Source: Montifringilla adamsi (lineage: Eukaryota; Chordata; Aves; Passeriformes; Passeridae). Taken from it: a stretch of 64,000 bases of DNA. The position numbers and the translations under genes are program-made. The notes under the pieces were generated by a model. The model saw only the letters and a program-made list of their open reading frames with translations, searched no databases and was not told the origin of the DNA. Numbering within the stretch: the first letter of the stretch is position 1; each line of letters starts with the position of its first letter. Location: the NCBI GenBank assembly GCA_017590115.1, contig JAGGNK010013558.1, positions 16,222,598 to 16,286,597 on the forward strand. The letters are read 5' to 3'. This document shows, piece after piece, positions 22,261 to 33,630 of this stretch.

Positions 22261-25200
22261 TTTTGCAGAGCTGCATCCTCAATGGGAGCACAGGCACGAA
22301 GCTGTGCTCCCCCTGTTTAGGGGGACCAAAAGCAGCAGTGGTAATTACAGCCCTATTGATTGCTGCTGCTTGGGGACAATGAGATTTGGGCACCTCTCAC
22401 TCGTGGGGACCCCCCCGTGACTCCCAGGGTCCCCCCATTGCCACAGCAGCTGCTGGGGCTTCTCTGAGGGACTTGTCTCCTGTGTCCCCCAGCCACAGTG
22501 GGTGTGGTAGAGGAGAGATGTCCCCTCTACCCTCAGGGCTTGGGGGTGGCATCAAAAATTTGCTGCTTGTGCAGGGATGAGGTGAATGATCTAGAAACTC
22601 ATTTCCACAGCTGTGGGTGGGCTGAGGAGTTCACCTGGCCCTGGGCTGCCCCTCCACACTCTGAGGTAATAATTGCTGTGAGCTGCTGGCCCCAGGAGCT
22701 TGGCCAGGCAGGGCTTCAGTGCCTTTGAGAGCCATTGCTGAGCAGTGCAAGGGAATATTTCTCCCCTGCTTCATTCAGCCCCTTCCTGGAGGCTGTGAGT
22801 GCTGGTCTGGGCCATGGAGGCTGACTTGGACCAGGAAAAGGGATTTGCTGCATGGAGTAACTCAGGCAGGACTGTGGGAATGCATCAGCACAGGGAGGGA
22901 GTGGGGCAGAGGGTTACAGGAGGAGGAACAGGGAGAGAGGAGCTGTGTTGATACTCAGGGGTGAGGGTTGCCACTACAGGCTGTGGGAGCAAGGAAAGGC
23001 ACATCCCAGTGCTCTTCCATCAGCCATCCAGCAGGGAAATGCTCCTGTGGGTCACATTCAGCACTGCCTCTCTGCCTTGTTCTGTAGGATCAGTAAAGTA
23101 AAGCTTTGAGGGCCTGAATCTCTGAACCCAGGGAATGGGCTTCTGCTTATTAATTGCCCTTGTCATTTCACTTGTCCATGTTACAAACTGATTTAGAGGA
23201 CAGCAATACAAAAGTGCCTTCTCCTCCAGAAGCCACAGCCCTACAGATGGAATTACCCTGCTGTGGGCTGAGAACCACCAAACAGTTTCTGAAATGCTGT
23301 GTTAGAAAGGTCTAAAGTGAACACAGTTATTGACAGCAGCAGAGGAACCAATGCAGCTGTTGGCCCAAAAACTGGAATTTCCAAGTGAAGAAATTTCCTT
23401 TCTTATCACTAACAAAGAGCTGTAGATGACAGTTGGAATAGTCCTGTCCCAATATTCACTATTTTCATGGGCAAATATAAGGCCTAAAAGGAGAGGCTGA
23501 TTCAGCTGCTTGCTATGTGGTCTTTTCTTGCATCTTGTGCACTGAGAGCTTATGTGTGTGTGACTCATGGGGAGTAACATGGATGGAGGTGGATTATGTT
23601 AGCAGAATGCAAAACTGCTCTTCTGTTTTAGGGTTTTAGCAATTCAGTTGAAATGGATCTTGAATTCAATTAAAGGCCTTGTTCTTCCTTTCTTTATGCC
23701 TCGCATATCTTGGAGTTTTGCATAATTTAAGCTAAACTGTGGCAAAAACCAGCACCCTTATTTTAGTCATCACAAAGTGAGTGTTTTCTCTGAGATCTCT
23801 GGAGTTCAGTAAAGATGCACATGGGTGACAAGTGGTAAGATGCAGTAGAGTTCTCGATGAGAGAAGCTACCATTGCTTTTAGTCTAGTGTATTGCTAGAG
23901 TATCCTAAGACAACACATAACTCATGTATGGTCTCTCCAAAATTAACAGTGAAAGCAAAAAGAACTGCACCAATGAGCTCTCCTTATTCAGAGTCCAACA
24001 ATGTAAAGTGGGAGTATTCTTCAGAGGTCCTTAGAAGTGCAGCTTGCTTTTCATAAACACTCAGTTCAGTGCTGTTCACAGGTGTGCTGAGGCCAGCACA
24101 TTGTGATGTAGCCCTAAGGTTAATTTTAGCCAGAATGGTCAAAGTTGCAGTTGTCTGCATGGTTTGCTGCCTGCTCAAACTGGCATGGAAAATCCTCCTC
24201 CAGTTCCTCCCTTGGCTGCCCTGGCACTCCAGAAGGGCTGAGTGGGCTGAGACAGAGGTTAACACCCTCCCTCCACTCTACTGCAAATGTCTTTGCCAAA
24301 ACAAATTATTCTTACCCAAGGATTCCTGGGTAAATCTTCCATCACTGGGGAAAAAAAAATGAAGTGCTATAAAAGGCTAGTTAATCACTGCACACCCTGC
24401 AAGGAGCAGAAGGCCATTCCAGAGTAATTGGAATTATCTTCATTATTCTTATTTTCAATTACATTTCAAAATCAAATAACAACTTGCCTTTTAGACAGTT
24501 TCATGATCTAAATCCCAGTTCTGTAATTTTTACTTAGTGCTTACTTACACAAAAGTTCTCCTTGATTGCAATGGCCTCTTTGCTTCTCCAAGAAACTTCC
24601 TGAAGGAAAGAAATTTAAAAAGCTTTGGTCTTTGAAACAGCAGAATCCCAAGCTGTCCACACAAATGCACATGTAGTAATTGCAAGTCACCTGTCCTGTT
24701 ATTTAAGTCTATATTCAAGTAGCTGCTTTTCAGGTGCCACCTTGACACCAATTAAATGCACAGCTGTGCATCTGTTCATGTACAGGGCTCAATTGCTGGT
24801 GTGCTGGAGCTCAGGCCATGGCTCTTACTGCAGAGTAAGCAGAAGGATTCTTAATAATTATTAAACAGTTGATGAGGAAAAAAAAATTAATGGCTGAGTC
24901 TAAACTTTGCAAAGCAGGTGCTCAGTCTGTTGTTTGGTGGCCTTCATGGAGGTAGCTGGCTGTGCTCTGGCTCAAGAGCTGGAGTTGGGCTGGAGAGGGC
25001 AGGGGAAGTGTCCTCAGAGGTTCTTTGGCTCCTGGGTGCAGTGTCAGATTTGTGGATGTCCTCTGGATGTGGGCTCCAGGCTGATGGCAGTTTTGTGTGA
25101 GGTTCACAGTTGTTTTTCACAGCTGTACACAGGAGTCTGCACAAGCACAAGTGTCTGTGTGTGCATATAACCTTGTGTCCACACCTGCCATCCTGGCAAG

Positions 25201-25540
25201 ATGGGCAGCAGTGTGGAAAAAGGAGCTTCTGCTTCTCAAATCAACACAATCCCATCTCTCCAGAAGGCATAAAAGTGATACAGCCTATACAAAGCTCCAT
25301 GCCTGTGTTTTCATACCACATACTCAGTCCCAGAGTCCTCTGGAATCTCTTTATTGCCTTGCAGGAAGGAAGGGCACTTCAAAAAAAAGGTAAAACCCAC
25401 AACCAAAACACTCAATGTTATTCAATGGAATTCATCCCACAGGACAGGAATTCCCATACAGGTCAGGTGGAAAAAAATACCACCTCCTTTTCTGAATATC
25501 ACTTTTCATATGGTAAATCCCTCAGAGTCTTTATTGTGGA
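22261..25540. other. Non-coding DNA, partly GC-rich
   Basis: The part at 22380-22960 is GC-rich with G and C runs (a CCCCCC run near 22413). The remainder is average single-copy sequence. A TATA-like CTATAAAAGG lies at 24367 without any other promoter signal. No gene or repeat is recognised. Confidence 0.5.
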
Positions 25541-25760
25541 ATGAATAATAGATTAATCATTCCTCTGTGTGCAATGCTGGTGCTCTCTAATGTCACTGAT
25601 TATTCTATATTGAATAAATAGTGTTGCTAGGTTGATATGTTTAAGGCAAATGAGATGCTTATTGGTATCCAAGAAGCCAGTTAACAAGATCCATTTTCCT
25701 CCATTGACTTCTACTCATGTATTAATGAGGTTCAAAAATGTCTTTTCTGTGTGTATCAGA
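25541..25760. promoter_or_regulatory. Possible AT-rich regulatory block
   Basis: It contains AGATTAATCATTCC, CACTGATTATTC, TTGAATAAATAG and GTATTAATGAGG in non-repetitive context, that is, several homeodomain (ATTA) cores and a palindromic ATTAAT centre. No open frame of note. Inference from motif density only. Confidence 0.2.
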
Positions 25761-27256
25761 TAAACGTGCCTTTGTTATTCCCAAGAAGCACACAAATATT
25801 TGCTCCATTTATGTTTGTATTAATGTGTCACTGAAGCTAAATCTTCAGAAAGGGAATAAATACCATCTCCATTAAGCCACTTAAGGGGAGAGTTCTGCAA
25901 AACTGTGCTGCAGTTGTTGCCATGGCAAATACCCATATTTAGGGAATTGTGTGGCATCAACTCTAGCATAAAGGACCAGAAGAGGGAAATGTACTTCTCC
26001 CTAGACAGCTGTCACCTGCATATATGTATTTAAAAAGTTCCAGTGGCTGAAGGGGCCCTGTATTGGAAGGCAATTTAGGTGTGGAAAGTGGGGAAATGCA
26101 GAACAACCCAGAGACTGTGCAGAGGGAGGAAACAGTGGCTGTTGGATAAAAGTGACAAGGTTTCCTGGGCAAAAGGCCAGGCCTCTTTTTCCCCACTTAA
26201 CAGGAACACAGATATTCCACAAAACTGAGTCTTGTACAGTTTTTGTTGTGCTGGTCCCTTTTCCTCATCCCAAAGCAGTCTTCAGTAGGAAAATGTTTTG
26301 TTGACACTTGAGCTTTTGCTTTTTCTTCCTTGACTTTCCTGCAGTGTCTGTGTGTGTCTGGAAAACAATTAGTCTTGGGAGCTGAATTATCTCAAAATCA
26401 CAGGGAGCATTAGCTGAACTTTTCCATGTCTTGGAAACATTATTTTTGTTTAACAAAACTGCTCAAAACAGTTTGTCCTGTAACAACAAAAATGTCAGCA
26501 GAATTTCAAGTGGAAGTCAGGAAAATTGCATTTCTGAAGTCTCTAAAAATTGGGGGAAAAAGAATGAGAAATTGCAGTTTTTTCTGTGGTTTTACATGAC
26601 ACTATCCATTTTGGTTTGTAATTTAAAAATATCTGAATCAGTTTAAATTTTACTGTTTTTTTCTTCTATCAAGATAAATGAGCAAATTAACTAAGAAAGG
26701 TGTTAAGATTGTTTCTGTGCTGCAACATTTTACAGCGTCATAAATAAAAGGAAAATATTGGAAGTGACTTCTAAGATGGTACCTCTAAGATTTGGTTGTA
26801 CTCAAACACTTTGTGTGGTTAGATTAACTGAATGAAAGAAAACTCATAAACATGCTTTAAAAAAATAACCTAACAAGGTTTAAAATAAAATCCTGACTGA
26901 CTTCATGCCTGTTTGGGTGAACATCTTGAATAGAGAATGAATCACACGTGGATGTTGAGACAAGGGAGGAAATATTAATATAGAGGAAAACCAAAAATTT
27001 ACTTATTTCTTCACCTGCCTGGAGCAAATTTCCTGAAAACATCTGTAAATGCTGTATAGTGGGAAAGCAAACTGGGCCCATACTGTGCAGGAAGCTCCAA
27101 GCTTTGTCTGCAGTTCTGGATACAATAATATCAGGGTGGTGGCAGAGTGAAGGGTATCTCTAGGTATAAATCCAGATCCCTTTTTTCTTTTTCTGGTGAA
27201 AGGGGAAACTGGGGACCAGGTTGAGGAACACCTGGCAGCCATATGGAATTTACTGA
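25761..27256. other. Non-coding DNA, nothing recognised
   Basis: No supported exon or repeat. This stretch would lie downstream of the minus-strand terminal exon candidate, if that is real. Confidence 0.5.
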
Positions 27257-27271
27257 TTTTTTTTTTTTTTT
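27257..27271 (-). terminator. Possible poly(A) site or genomic poly(A) run
   Basis: On the minus strand, GATTAAA runs straight into about 15 A residues, some 95 bases after the stop of the exon candidate at 27681-27365. ATTAAA is the second most common vertebrate polyadenylation hexamer. However, a genomically encoded A run at this place would also fit a retroposed transcript tail, or a chance homopolymer. Confidence 0.25.
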
Positions 27272-27364
27272 AATCAAAACTTTGCAGCTCAGTTTCAAAC
27301 ACTGCAATAACTTAATACAGAGTAAAACTTTACTGGATTCAGTGTAATAAAGTCCCCTGAATAT

Positions 27365-27681
27365 TCACACGTTGCCTACAAATGGCAATTGTCTTCTAAT
27401 GCAAGCTGGAAGAATTGCTGTTTCTCCGTGGCCCTGATCCAAATCCACAAAGTCAGCAGGGGGGCCTCTGGCCTCCAGATCAGGTCTGAAGTCTGGTTGA
27501 TATCTCAGACCTTCCTGAGTGTTTTGAAAATGTATTGGACCAAAAATGATTCCTTCTCCAGACATTGGAATGCTAGAGGTCAGGCTCCTCCAGCTGATGC
27601 TTTTGTTTACAATTCGTGTTGAGGAAGGGGGTCTATTTTCACTTGTAACTTGTTCATACCCAGGCTCTTCTGTAGACCTAT
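27365..27681 (-). CDS. Candidate terminal coding exon, unrecognised protein
   Basis: Reading the minus strand, an acceptor (TTTTTTCATCATCTGG.., ending TCCCCAG) is followed by 317 bp. Two bases finish a codon, then 104 sense codons and a TGA stop. The peptide is hydrophilic and rich in Ser, Pro, Glu, Asp and Arg. It includes RSTEEPGYEQVTSENRPPSS, a Tyr in an acidic context like cytoplasmic signalling tails, then SISWRSLTSSIPMSGEG, and ends in a PFVGNV type C-terminus. No membrane segment or catalytic motif is visible. About 95 bases of possible 3' UTR lead to ATTAAA and an A run. Upstream in frame a stop lies near 27794, so an intron or truncation is needed. The composition is unlike chance frames nearby. 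I cannot name the gene; a receptor tail is speculation. It could also be a retrocopy fragment. Confidence 0.35.
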
Positions 27682-28654
27682 CTGGGGACATTCCAGATGA
27701 TGAAAAAACCATGAGGAGGGTTTTACCACCAACATGCCCAAATGTCTGGTAAAATATCCACACACACAGGGAATTATTCCCAGTCCTGGTTCACACCCTG
27801 CCTGGGTGTAATTGGCTTCAGCTCAGTGCTGTGCCAAGCTAAGGCTGACTGGTTTGAGCCAGAGGTTCTCCAGCAACAGAAAAAATACCTTGGTTTTGTT
27901 TCCTTAAAGTCTTTTATTTGCCAGAAAGGATCCTGTGCCATGCTGGATACCACTGATTACAAACTACCTTTTCAATCACTACTGTAAAGACAGAACAGTT
28001 AGATATATCAAAATATCATTTTAGTCTTTGTTACAAACTGATGTTTTTGTGGCATGGAAGTTTTAGAAATAGTAATTTTCACTCCTTTTCATCAGCCTTA
28101 CCAGAAACACAAGAAAGAAAAAAAGCAAGACATTCTCACTTCTTTGTTTTCTAGATCAGGCAATTGGGAGTAACTAGTTTCTTGTAATAAAAGTTGGGGT
28201 TTAGGAGACAATTTTAGCTCAGTTTCACATCCAGCTCTGAAAACTGAGAACATGAACTACATTTGCATCTGGTTTTGTGTGATAGAGCGTTTCTTGTTCC
28301 ACAGTCTGGGGTGTTCCTATCCTGGGAACTTTCTGAGCTGAGATGTGTAAAAGTCAAATTCTTACAGGAGGCTGGTTTGGTTGCTTCTGAGAGTTTTTTT
28401 TTTTTTTGAAACTGGGGTACCAAACACAACCTTGCTCAAAGATTTCTGATCATCTGAAGTTTCTAAGCCAGTGCTTGACCTGTCAGACCATTTAACTTGC
28501 TACTTCAGTGTCTGCATTTTTCAAATAAACTGTAACTGGGTTGGAATCTTCTGTAACTCCTAGAGAGTTTGAAATCAAGTTTTACATGAGCTGTTTCCAA
28601 GTGACCACGCAGTATCTGGTTGGTGGACATGGTACTGCAGTCCTAGAAAATCAC

Positions 28655-28711
28655 CTGGTGTATTTTCTGAGGTGACTGACAGCCTTGCAGATACTTGTAA
28701 GCACTTAGCAC
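28655..28711 (-). CDS. Possible small upstream exon, phase-compatible
   Basis: On the minus strand, TTTGGTTTTCATTAG precedes a 57-bp interval followed by the donor CACCAG|GTGATT. In one frame it is open: two bases, 18 codons, one base. The exit phase of one base joins the two-base entry of the exon candidate at 27681 to give a GAT codon, making a junction peptide of TSENTP-D-RSTEEP. A 57-bp open interval with usable splice sites is easily found by chance, and phase agreement has a one-in-three prior, so support is weak. It is reported because it would be the simplest partner for the terminal exon. Confidence 0.15.
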
Positions 28712-30251
28712 CTAATGAAAACCAAACCCTGGAGTGCTGCATCTCACACAGGTAAGAAAGGGTAATTACACAAAAAAGGCAAATGTGATTGTGGTTCTCA
28801 TTGTAGGGCACAGAGAGGGGAGGAAAAACTCCTGGGTCTTTGATTTTATTTTTTTTTAATCTGTATACAATTATATAAGTCTACTTCAAAGGGAAGCAGG
28901 ATATGAAGCAGTAGTTTGAGATTTTGTGATGGAGATCAGCAAATCAATAGGTAGAAGGACACTCACAGAAAGGTTATTCTGCAGATGAAGTGGTTACTGC
29001 TTGTTTTGTAGGAATATCTTGTACACCTAGGGCAGCAAAGCGAAGGGAAGTTATAGCTCTGATTTGATTCCCCAGAGGTGTACAGAATAAATTACATCTA
29101 ATGACCAGCTTTAAAAAGAAAATAATAAAAATGCAAGACTGCCACCAGTGTCTTTGAAACACATGCTTTGAGAGTTTGTACCTGAGAATCTGAACTTCTT
29201 GGCAGTCCCCTGGATTCAGCTGGAATGGCACAGATGAGAGTGAGGGGAAGGCAGGGCTGGCTAATTGAAAAGTGGGAGCACTTTGCAAACACTATTACAT
29301 GAAATGTGAGAAGTGTAACGTGGCAGAAACAAGGCAAGGCCTGGTGTAAGCAGTTAATTGTGTTGTACAGAGGGGTGTTGGAGCAGCAGGCTTTGTCAGA
29401 ACCTGATCTGCTGCCACTGCCAGCCGCCAGTCCCCTCGCTGACTTGGGTTACAGCACTGACCATTTGGGTGAGAGTGTCCCGGGGGGGCCAGCTCACATT
29501 AACCCAACATTTCCTCTGTCTGATGTGCCTTTATCACACTGCAGCAGCTCAGTGGCTCCAGTTAGTTTTTTACTAATGCACAGCAGTGATTTGTTAAAAG
29601 AGAATTTATTTAATTCAGGATGAATATGGGCTTTTACGTTAAAAGCCCCAGCTCGTCTTTACCTGTAAATGAGTGCAGCTTATTTGTCTGCTACTGTCAG
29701 TGTCAGCTGGGGCCAGAAGTGCTGTTTTCTGTAAATATCTTTTAGAGTTCATGTAGGATGATTCAAGGGTGAAGGGGAGCAGGGAAGAGTAGGTTTCATC
29801 TTCACGAAGTTACTGAAACAATTCCCTAACACCTCTGGGACTGCAATCACACGCAAACCCCAGTACTGATGCAGTCAGCTGTTTGCTGCTCTCTGCTCTG
29901 TTGTGAAAAGAGACTGAAGTTCAGGAAATGCCACCGTTTATTGGAGTGTAGTCCTAAACTTCCCTCAGTTCTACCTCCATGTTCACTCTTTGAAACCACC
30001 TGGAAATATTTGGGGGTGGGCTCCTTCCTGAATTTAGGGATTTGCAAAATCTTGGTTACCAATAACCAAATTTTGAAACTGCAGTACTTGAAGAGTATGT
30101 GGAACTCCTAAGTTCATATACTTAGGGCAGAAACTTTTCAAACAGAAAAGCTTCTACTCACCAGAAACCTCCCCATTCCCTCCTCAGCTTCTGTCCCCTC
30201 ACAGATAAACCCTGCAAGGTCTACTTTTCCACTGTAGGACATGTGATCTAA
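28712..30251. other. Non-coding DNA, nothing certain
   Basis: A GC-richer patch at about 29390-29560 contains a GGGGGGG run (29481-29487) and a forward frame of moderate length without splice support. The rest is single-copy-looking sequence. Confidence 0.45.
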
Positions 30252-30321
30252 GATCTGAGATTGTTCTTGTGCACTGATCAGAGATTATTCGTGTGCACTG
30301 ATCTGAAATTGTTCTTGTGCA
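30252..30321 (+). repeat. 24-bp minisatellite, about 2.9 copies
   Basis: Three head-to-tail units of 24 bases start at 30252, 30276 and 30300, each beginning GATC(T/A)GA and ending TTGTGCAC or GTGTGCAC. The third copy is two bases short. Units differ at only a few positions, so this is a recent local duplication. Since 24 is a multiple of three, a forward frame through it shows an eight-residue repeat, which has no other coding support. Confidence 0.85.
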
Positions 30322-33054
30322 GTAGGAGGTTGAAGCCTACAAATGGTGCTGGCACACCCTTGGCTACTGCATCCATAGTGGGAATGTCCAAGCCCAAAAT
30401 ACCCCTGGGGAACTTGAGGGGAAAGCAGCAGCATTTTCATAGTTCTTCTGTTCATTTTTTTTAAGCTGCAAAACAAAAGCAAAACAAAAACTCACAGGAA
30501 TGAGGACGAGAGTGGCTTTTTTGGCAGGTGGGAAGGGTGAAGTTGTACTAGTCAGTGTCGTAGTAGTGCACTACTCATTATTTTACTGGATTGCCCAGAA
30601 TTCAGAAATTCCTGCCTGCCTGTTGGCTTCTTCAAGCACAAACCTCTTGGCATGCTAAGAGCTGAGGCCTTGCCTAGCAAGAAGGTGCAGAAACAAAACC
30701 CTGGAAGCAAGTGGCTACAAAATGCTTATCAAAGAGATGTTCACTGAGGTATAAAACTAGCAGGTTCTTCCTCTAATTCTTGCCTGTGGATCAAACTCAT
30801 ATTTTGGAGCAATATGACACTTCCTGCCATGTAGATGGCTTGACTGGGCATTGCTGTAAATTATACATAATGCAACAATGAGTACTAAAACTAGCCCCAG
30901 TAAGGCTGCCAGCAAAGAATAAAGTATATGCTCTCCCTATGTGGTTTTTCAAAAATGAATTATGCTATTAAGTGCCAAGAAGAAAATTAGCTATGAGCTT
31001 TTAAATTTAAAATGATCCCCTTTTTAATTGTAAAACAGTGGCACTTAACTGCTATTGATCCAACAGAGACACATTAGGGAACAGGGTCACCATAACTGTT
31101 AATATTCACTGCTTAGTGAAAGAGCATCAAAGGACATTTTAATGTCACAGACTTTCTTGGGGAGTTTTTAAAGAAAGCTTAAATCGTCCAGCCTATGAAT
31201 GAAAAGGACATGAGGTAGACAAATGTAGAAACAAATGTGATGGCAATTTTCTGCTAATCAAATTGTAACTCAGAATTGATTTTTAGGCAAAAGTTTATGT
31301 CATATAGATTTCCAAGGCATAACGACATTTAAAAATCCAGAGTATGTACTTTTTGTGGACCAGGACTCCATGAAAGTGATCATCAGGGAAGGAAGGTTTA
31401 TTTACTGTTGAAGCATTAGCTGGTTGCAAGTTCTCTGGACCATTCCTGTTCCATGACTTGGAATATTTGAGTGAAGAGGGAACCTCATTCAAGGGCTTAC
31501 AAGCTTTTTAGCTGATGCTGCAATAGAACAGCCTAATCTGGAAATCAAGGTGACAGCCCAAAAAGTGAAGCTTCATTTCACCCTCCCTGCCCATGGGTTT
31601 GACATGCCAGCAGCATTATTAACCATTCCAGTGGCCACACAATCTGTTTCCAGCTGCTCATGGAACATTTTCAATAGTCATAATTTGTGCGAGTACAAAG
31701 TTCTAAGCTGTAAAATTTTCATTATTTTCCCAGTGGGATAATATCCTTGAGAATTTTTTTTTGGACTGTGAACTTGAGTTTTACTAGCAGTGCTAACTCA
31801 AATAACTTTGTTACATGTTTAGCTATACTGTAGCCAGATTTTAGTTAATATTCCATAAATAAATGGTTTTGGTAGCCTTTTATTCCAAGAACTCCAAGGA
31901 ACTGCTGTGAGGAATTCCCTGCAGTCGGTTATTCATGATAGCTTGATTACTTTCATGTTTAAGTTATTGATCTTTTTACTTTCTTCATCCAATTTTCATA
32001 AGAAAAGATTAAGAGTACAGGGGAGCCTTTGAAAAATGAAAATAGGATTTGTTTTACCTTTTGGAGAGGGTCTACTGAGAATATCATCCATTCTGAAGGG
32101 GGAAGGTGGTGACTGGGCTCAGTTTTGGGTGCTGTGCAGTGCCTCTTTTTACTGCAAATTCCTCAGACCGGGGGTGGTGTCACCATATGTGATTGTGCAG
32201 CCCCCTGCCCAAAATAATGGCCAAGGATTGCATGGGTATCAATGTTCTTTAAAGGAGAGAGGGAAAGAGGGAACAATTCAAAAGTATTCAAGTGTTTAAT
32301 AGAACAGAAGGCTGTTTCCTGAATGCACCGACAACTCAGCCGGCGCTGGAAAAAGATTCAGTATGAAAAGGGAGGTTTCTTCAATTTAAAATCAAGTAAA
32401 ACAAGGGCAATTGCCATGCACGAGGAACAGCTTCCTGCCATTCAGGGGCAGCTCAGAGAAACCTTTTATCCACAAAGACCTTGGATGAGAAGTTGGAACG
32501 GGGGATGCTTTTATCCTGCAGGATGGAATTTGATAACTAGGCTCCGTACCTCTTTCACTTGTGGGTTATTAGGTCTCTTTCACTCTTGGGATCACTACAG
32601 TGTATGGTTTGTGTAGGAACAGATAGTTCTTGTCTCTGTTGTGAAGACAGTGTGGTTGTAGGAGCCCTCCTGGGACTTTTATAATGATCAGTGCAGAAAA
32701 CTCAAGTCTATCCTGGAGCGGGAAAGTGCATCGTTTAATGAAAACGTTGTCTGTTATTAATAGAGTGATGGTAGAACTGAGGAAGAAGCAGGCCTGGGGG
32801 GCCTTTGGGTCTTCAGCTAAGTGTTTCTACTCTGCTTCTCTCTTTTTTTTCTTCCCAACCCCTGGAAAAGAGCAGTTACAGTAACCTGAAGGAAGAGATA
32901 CAATCAAGAGACAGCCTAGAGCAAGAAAAGGTCTCTGTTGTTTTTCACTGAGGTCATTTGTAGTTCACAAAGCAAGGTCAGACGGATGAGACTGCTGCAG
33001 GCTCTACATGCAGTCACTATCACTAAAAGTTAAATTTCCAATTTTTTTTTTTTT
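30322..33054. other. Non-coding DNA with possible regulatory blocks
   Basis: No exon or repeat is recognised. Two sub-blocks look more structured than the flanks. The stretch 30840-31240 is AT-rich with TAATGCAAC and TTAAGTGCC type words. The stretch 32310-32620 has CpGs near 32329, 32342 and 32421 and several CTTTTATCC/AGGTCTCT words. These impressions would need a multi-species alignment. Confidence 0.35.
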
Positions 33055-33059
33055 TTCCT

Positions 33060-33450
33060 TATGCGTCTTGTTGTATTTTGTTGGGGGCTGCACGGGTCTG
33101 TTGTTACAGAGCATCTTATCAACCCTGTTCTCTGTAACGAGCTAATGTGTCTGCCTGACTCCCAGGGCCTTGTTTCCCAAATCATGCACCGGGAAATCAA
33201 GGGATAATGGCACAGGAAAGGGCACAAGTGGGACATTAACCTATAAACTAACAGATGGACTGGCATTCAGTGAGCTCGCTGACACAAGTGTCTGTCTCCT
33301 TTCTCCTGTTTTTGGCCGTATTTAATTTTCTGGTAATGTCCAGCAGGAAAGTGGGAGGCTTCCATAAATCCAGAGGCAGGATTATGCTTGCATAGCTGAT
33401 TGTGGAAGAAATATTTAAATTAATTACAAGGCATAGCTGACCCTGCATAC
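33060..33450. promoter_or_regulatory. Possible conserved non-coding block
   Basis: Non-repetitive, of moderate GC, with retained CpGs (near 33064, 33093, 33138, 33189, 33278 and 33317) and words such as GGGAAATCAAGGGATAATGG and TTGGCCGTATTTAATT. Reading frames on both strands are short and broken. Called by appearance only. Confidence 0.2.
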
Positions 33451-33568
33451 AGGGCCTAGCAGAATGTATCTGGTTTCTTAAATCAAGACAGGGTTAGGAG
33501 CAAACCTAGTTCTACGTTCAAACCAAGTTCTTGTTTGCTGAGATACCGAAAAAAAGTAAAGAATATTT

Positions 33569-33630
33569 GCATATACACCTTTATATATATTGTATATACA
33601 CAAAGCTTGCACACATATATATATATTTTA
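33569..33630. repeat. TA-rich microsatellite
   Basis: Interrupted (TA)n and (CA)n steps: CATATACACC, TTATATATATTGTATATACA, then ACACATATATATATATTTT. Likely length-variable; no coding role. Confidence 0.8.

Noticed and set aside
24367..24377. TATA-like CTATAAAAGG
   Set aside because: No initiator, CpG enrichment or downstream exon. Such words are frequent in AT-rich DNA, as at 53551 and 62493.
29306..29623. 105-codon forward frame in a GC-richer patch
   Set aside because: No acceptor/donor pair in phase and no recognised domain.
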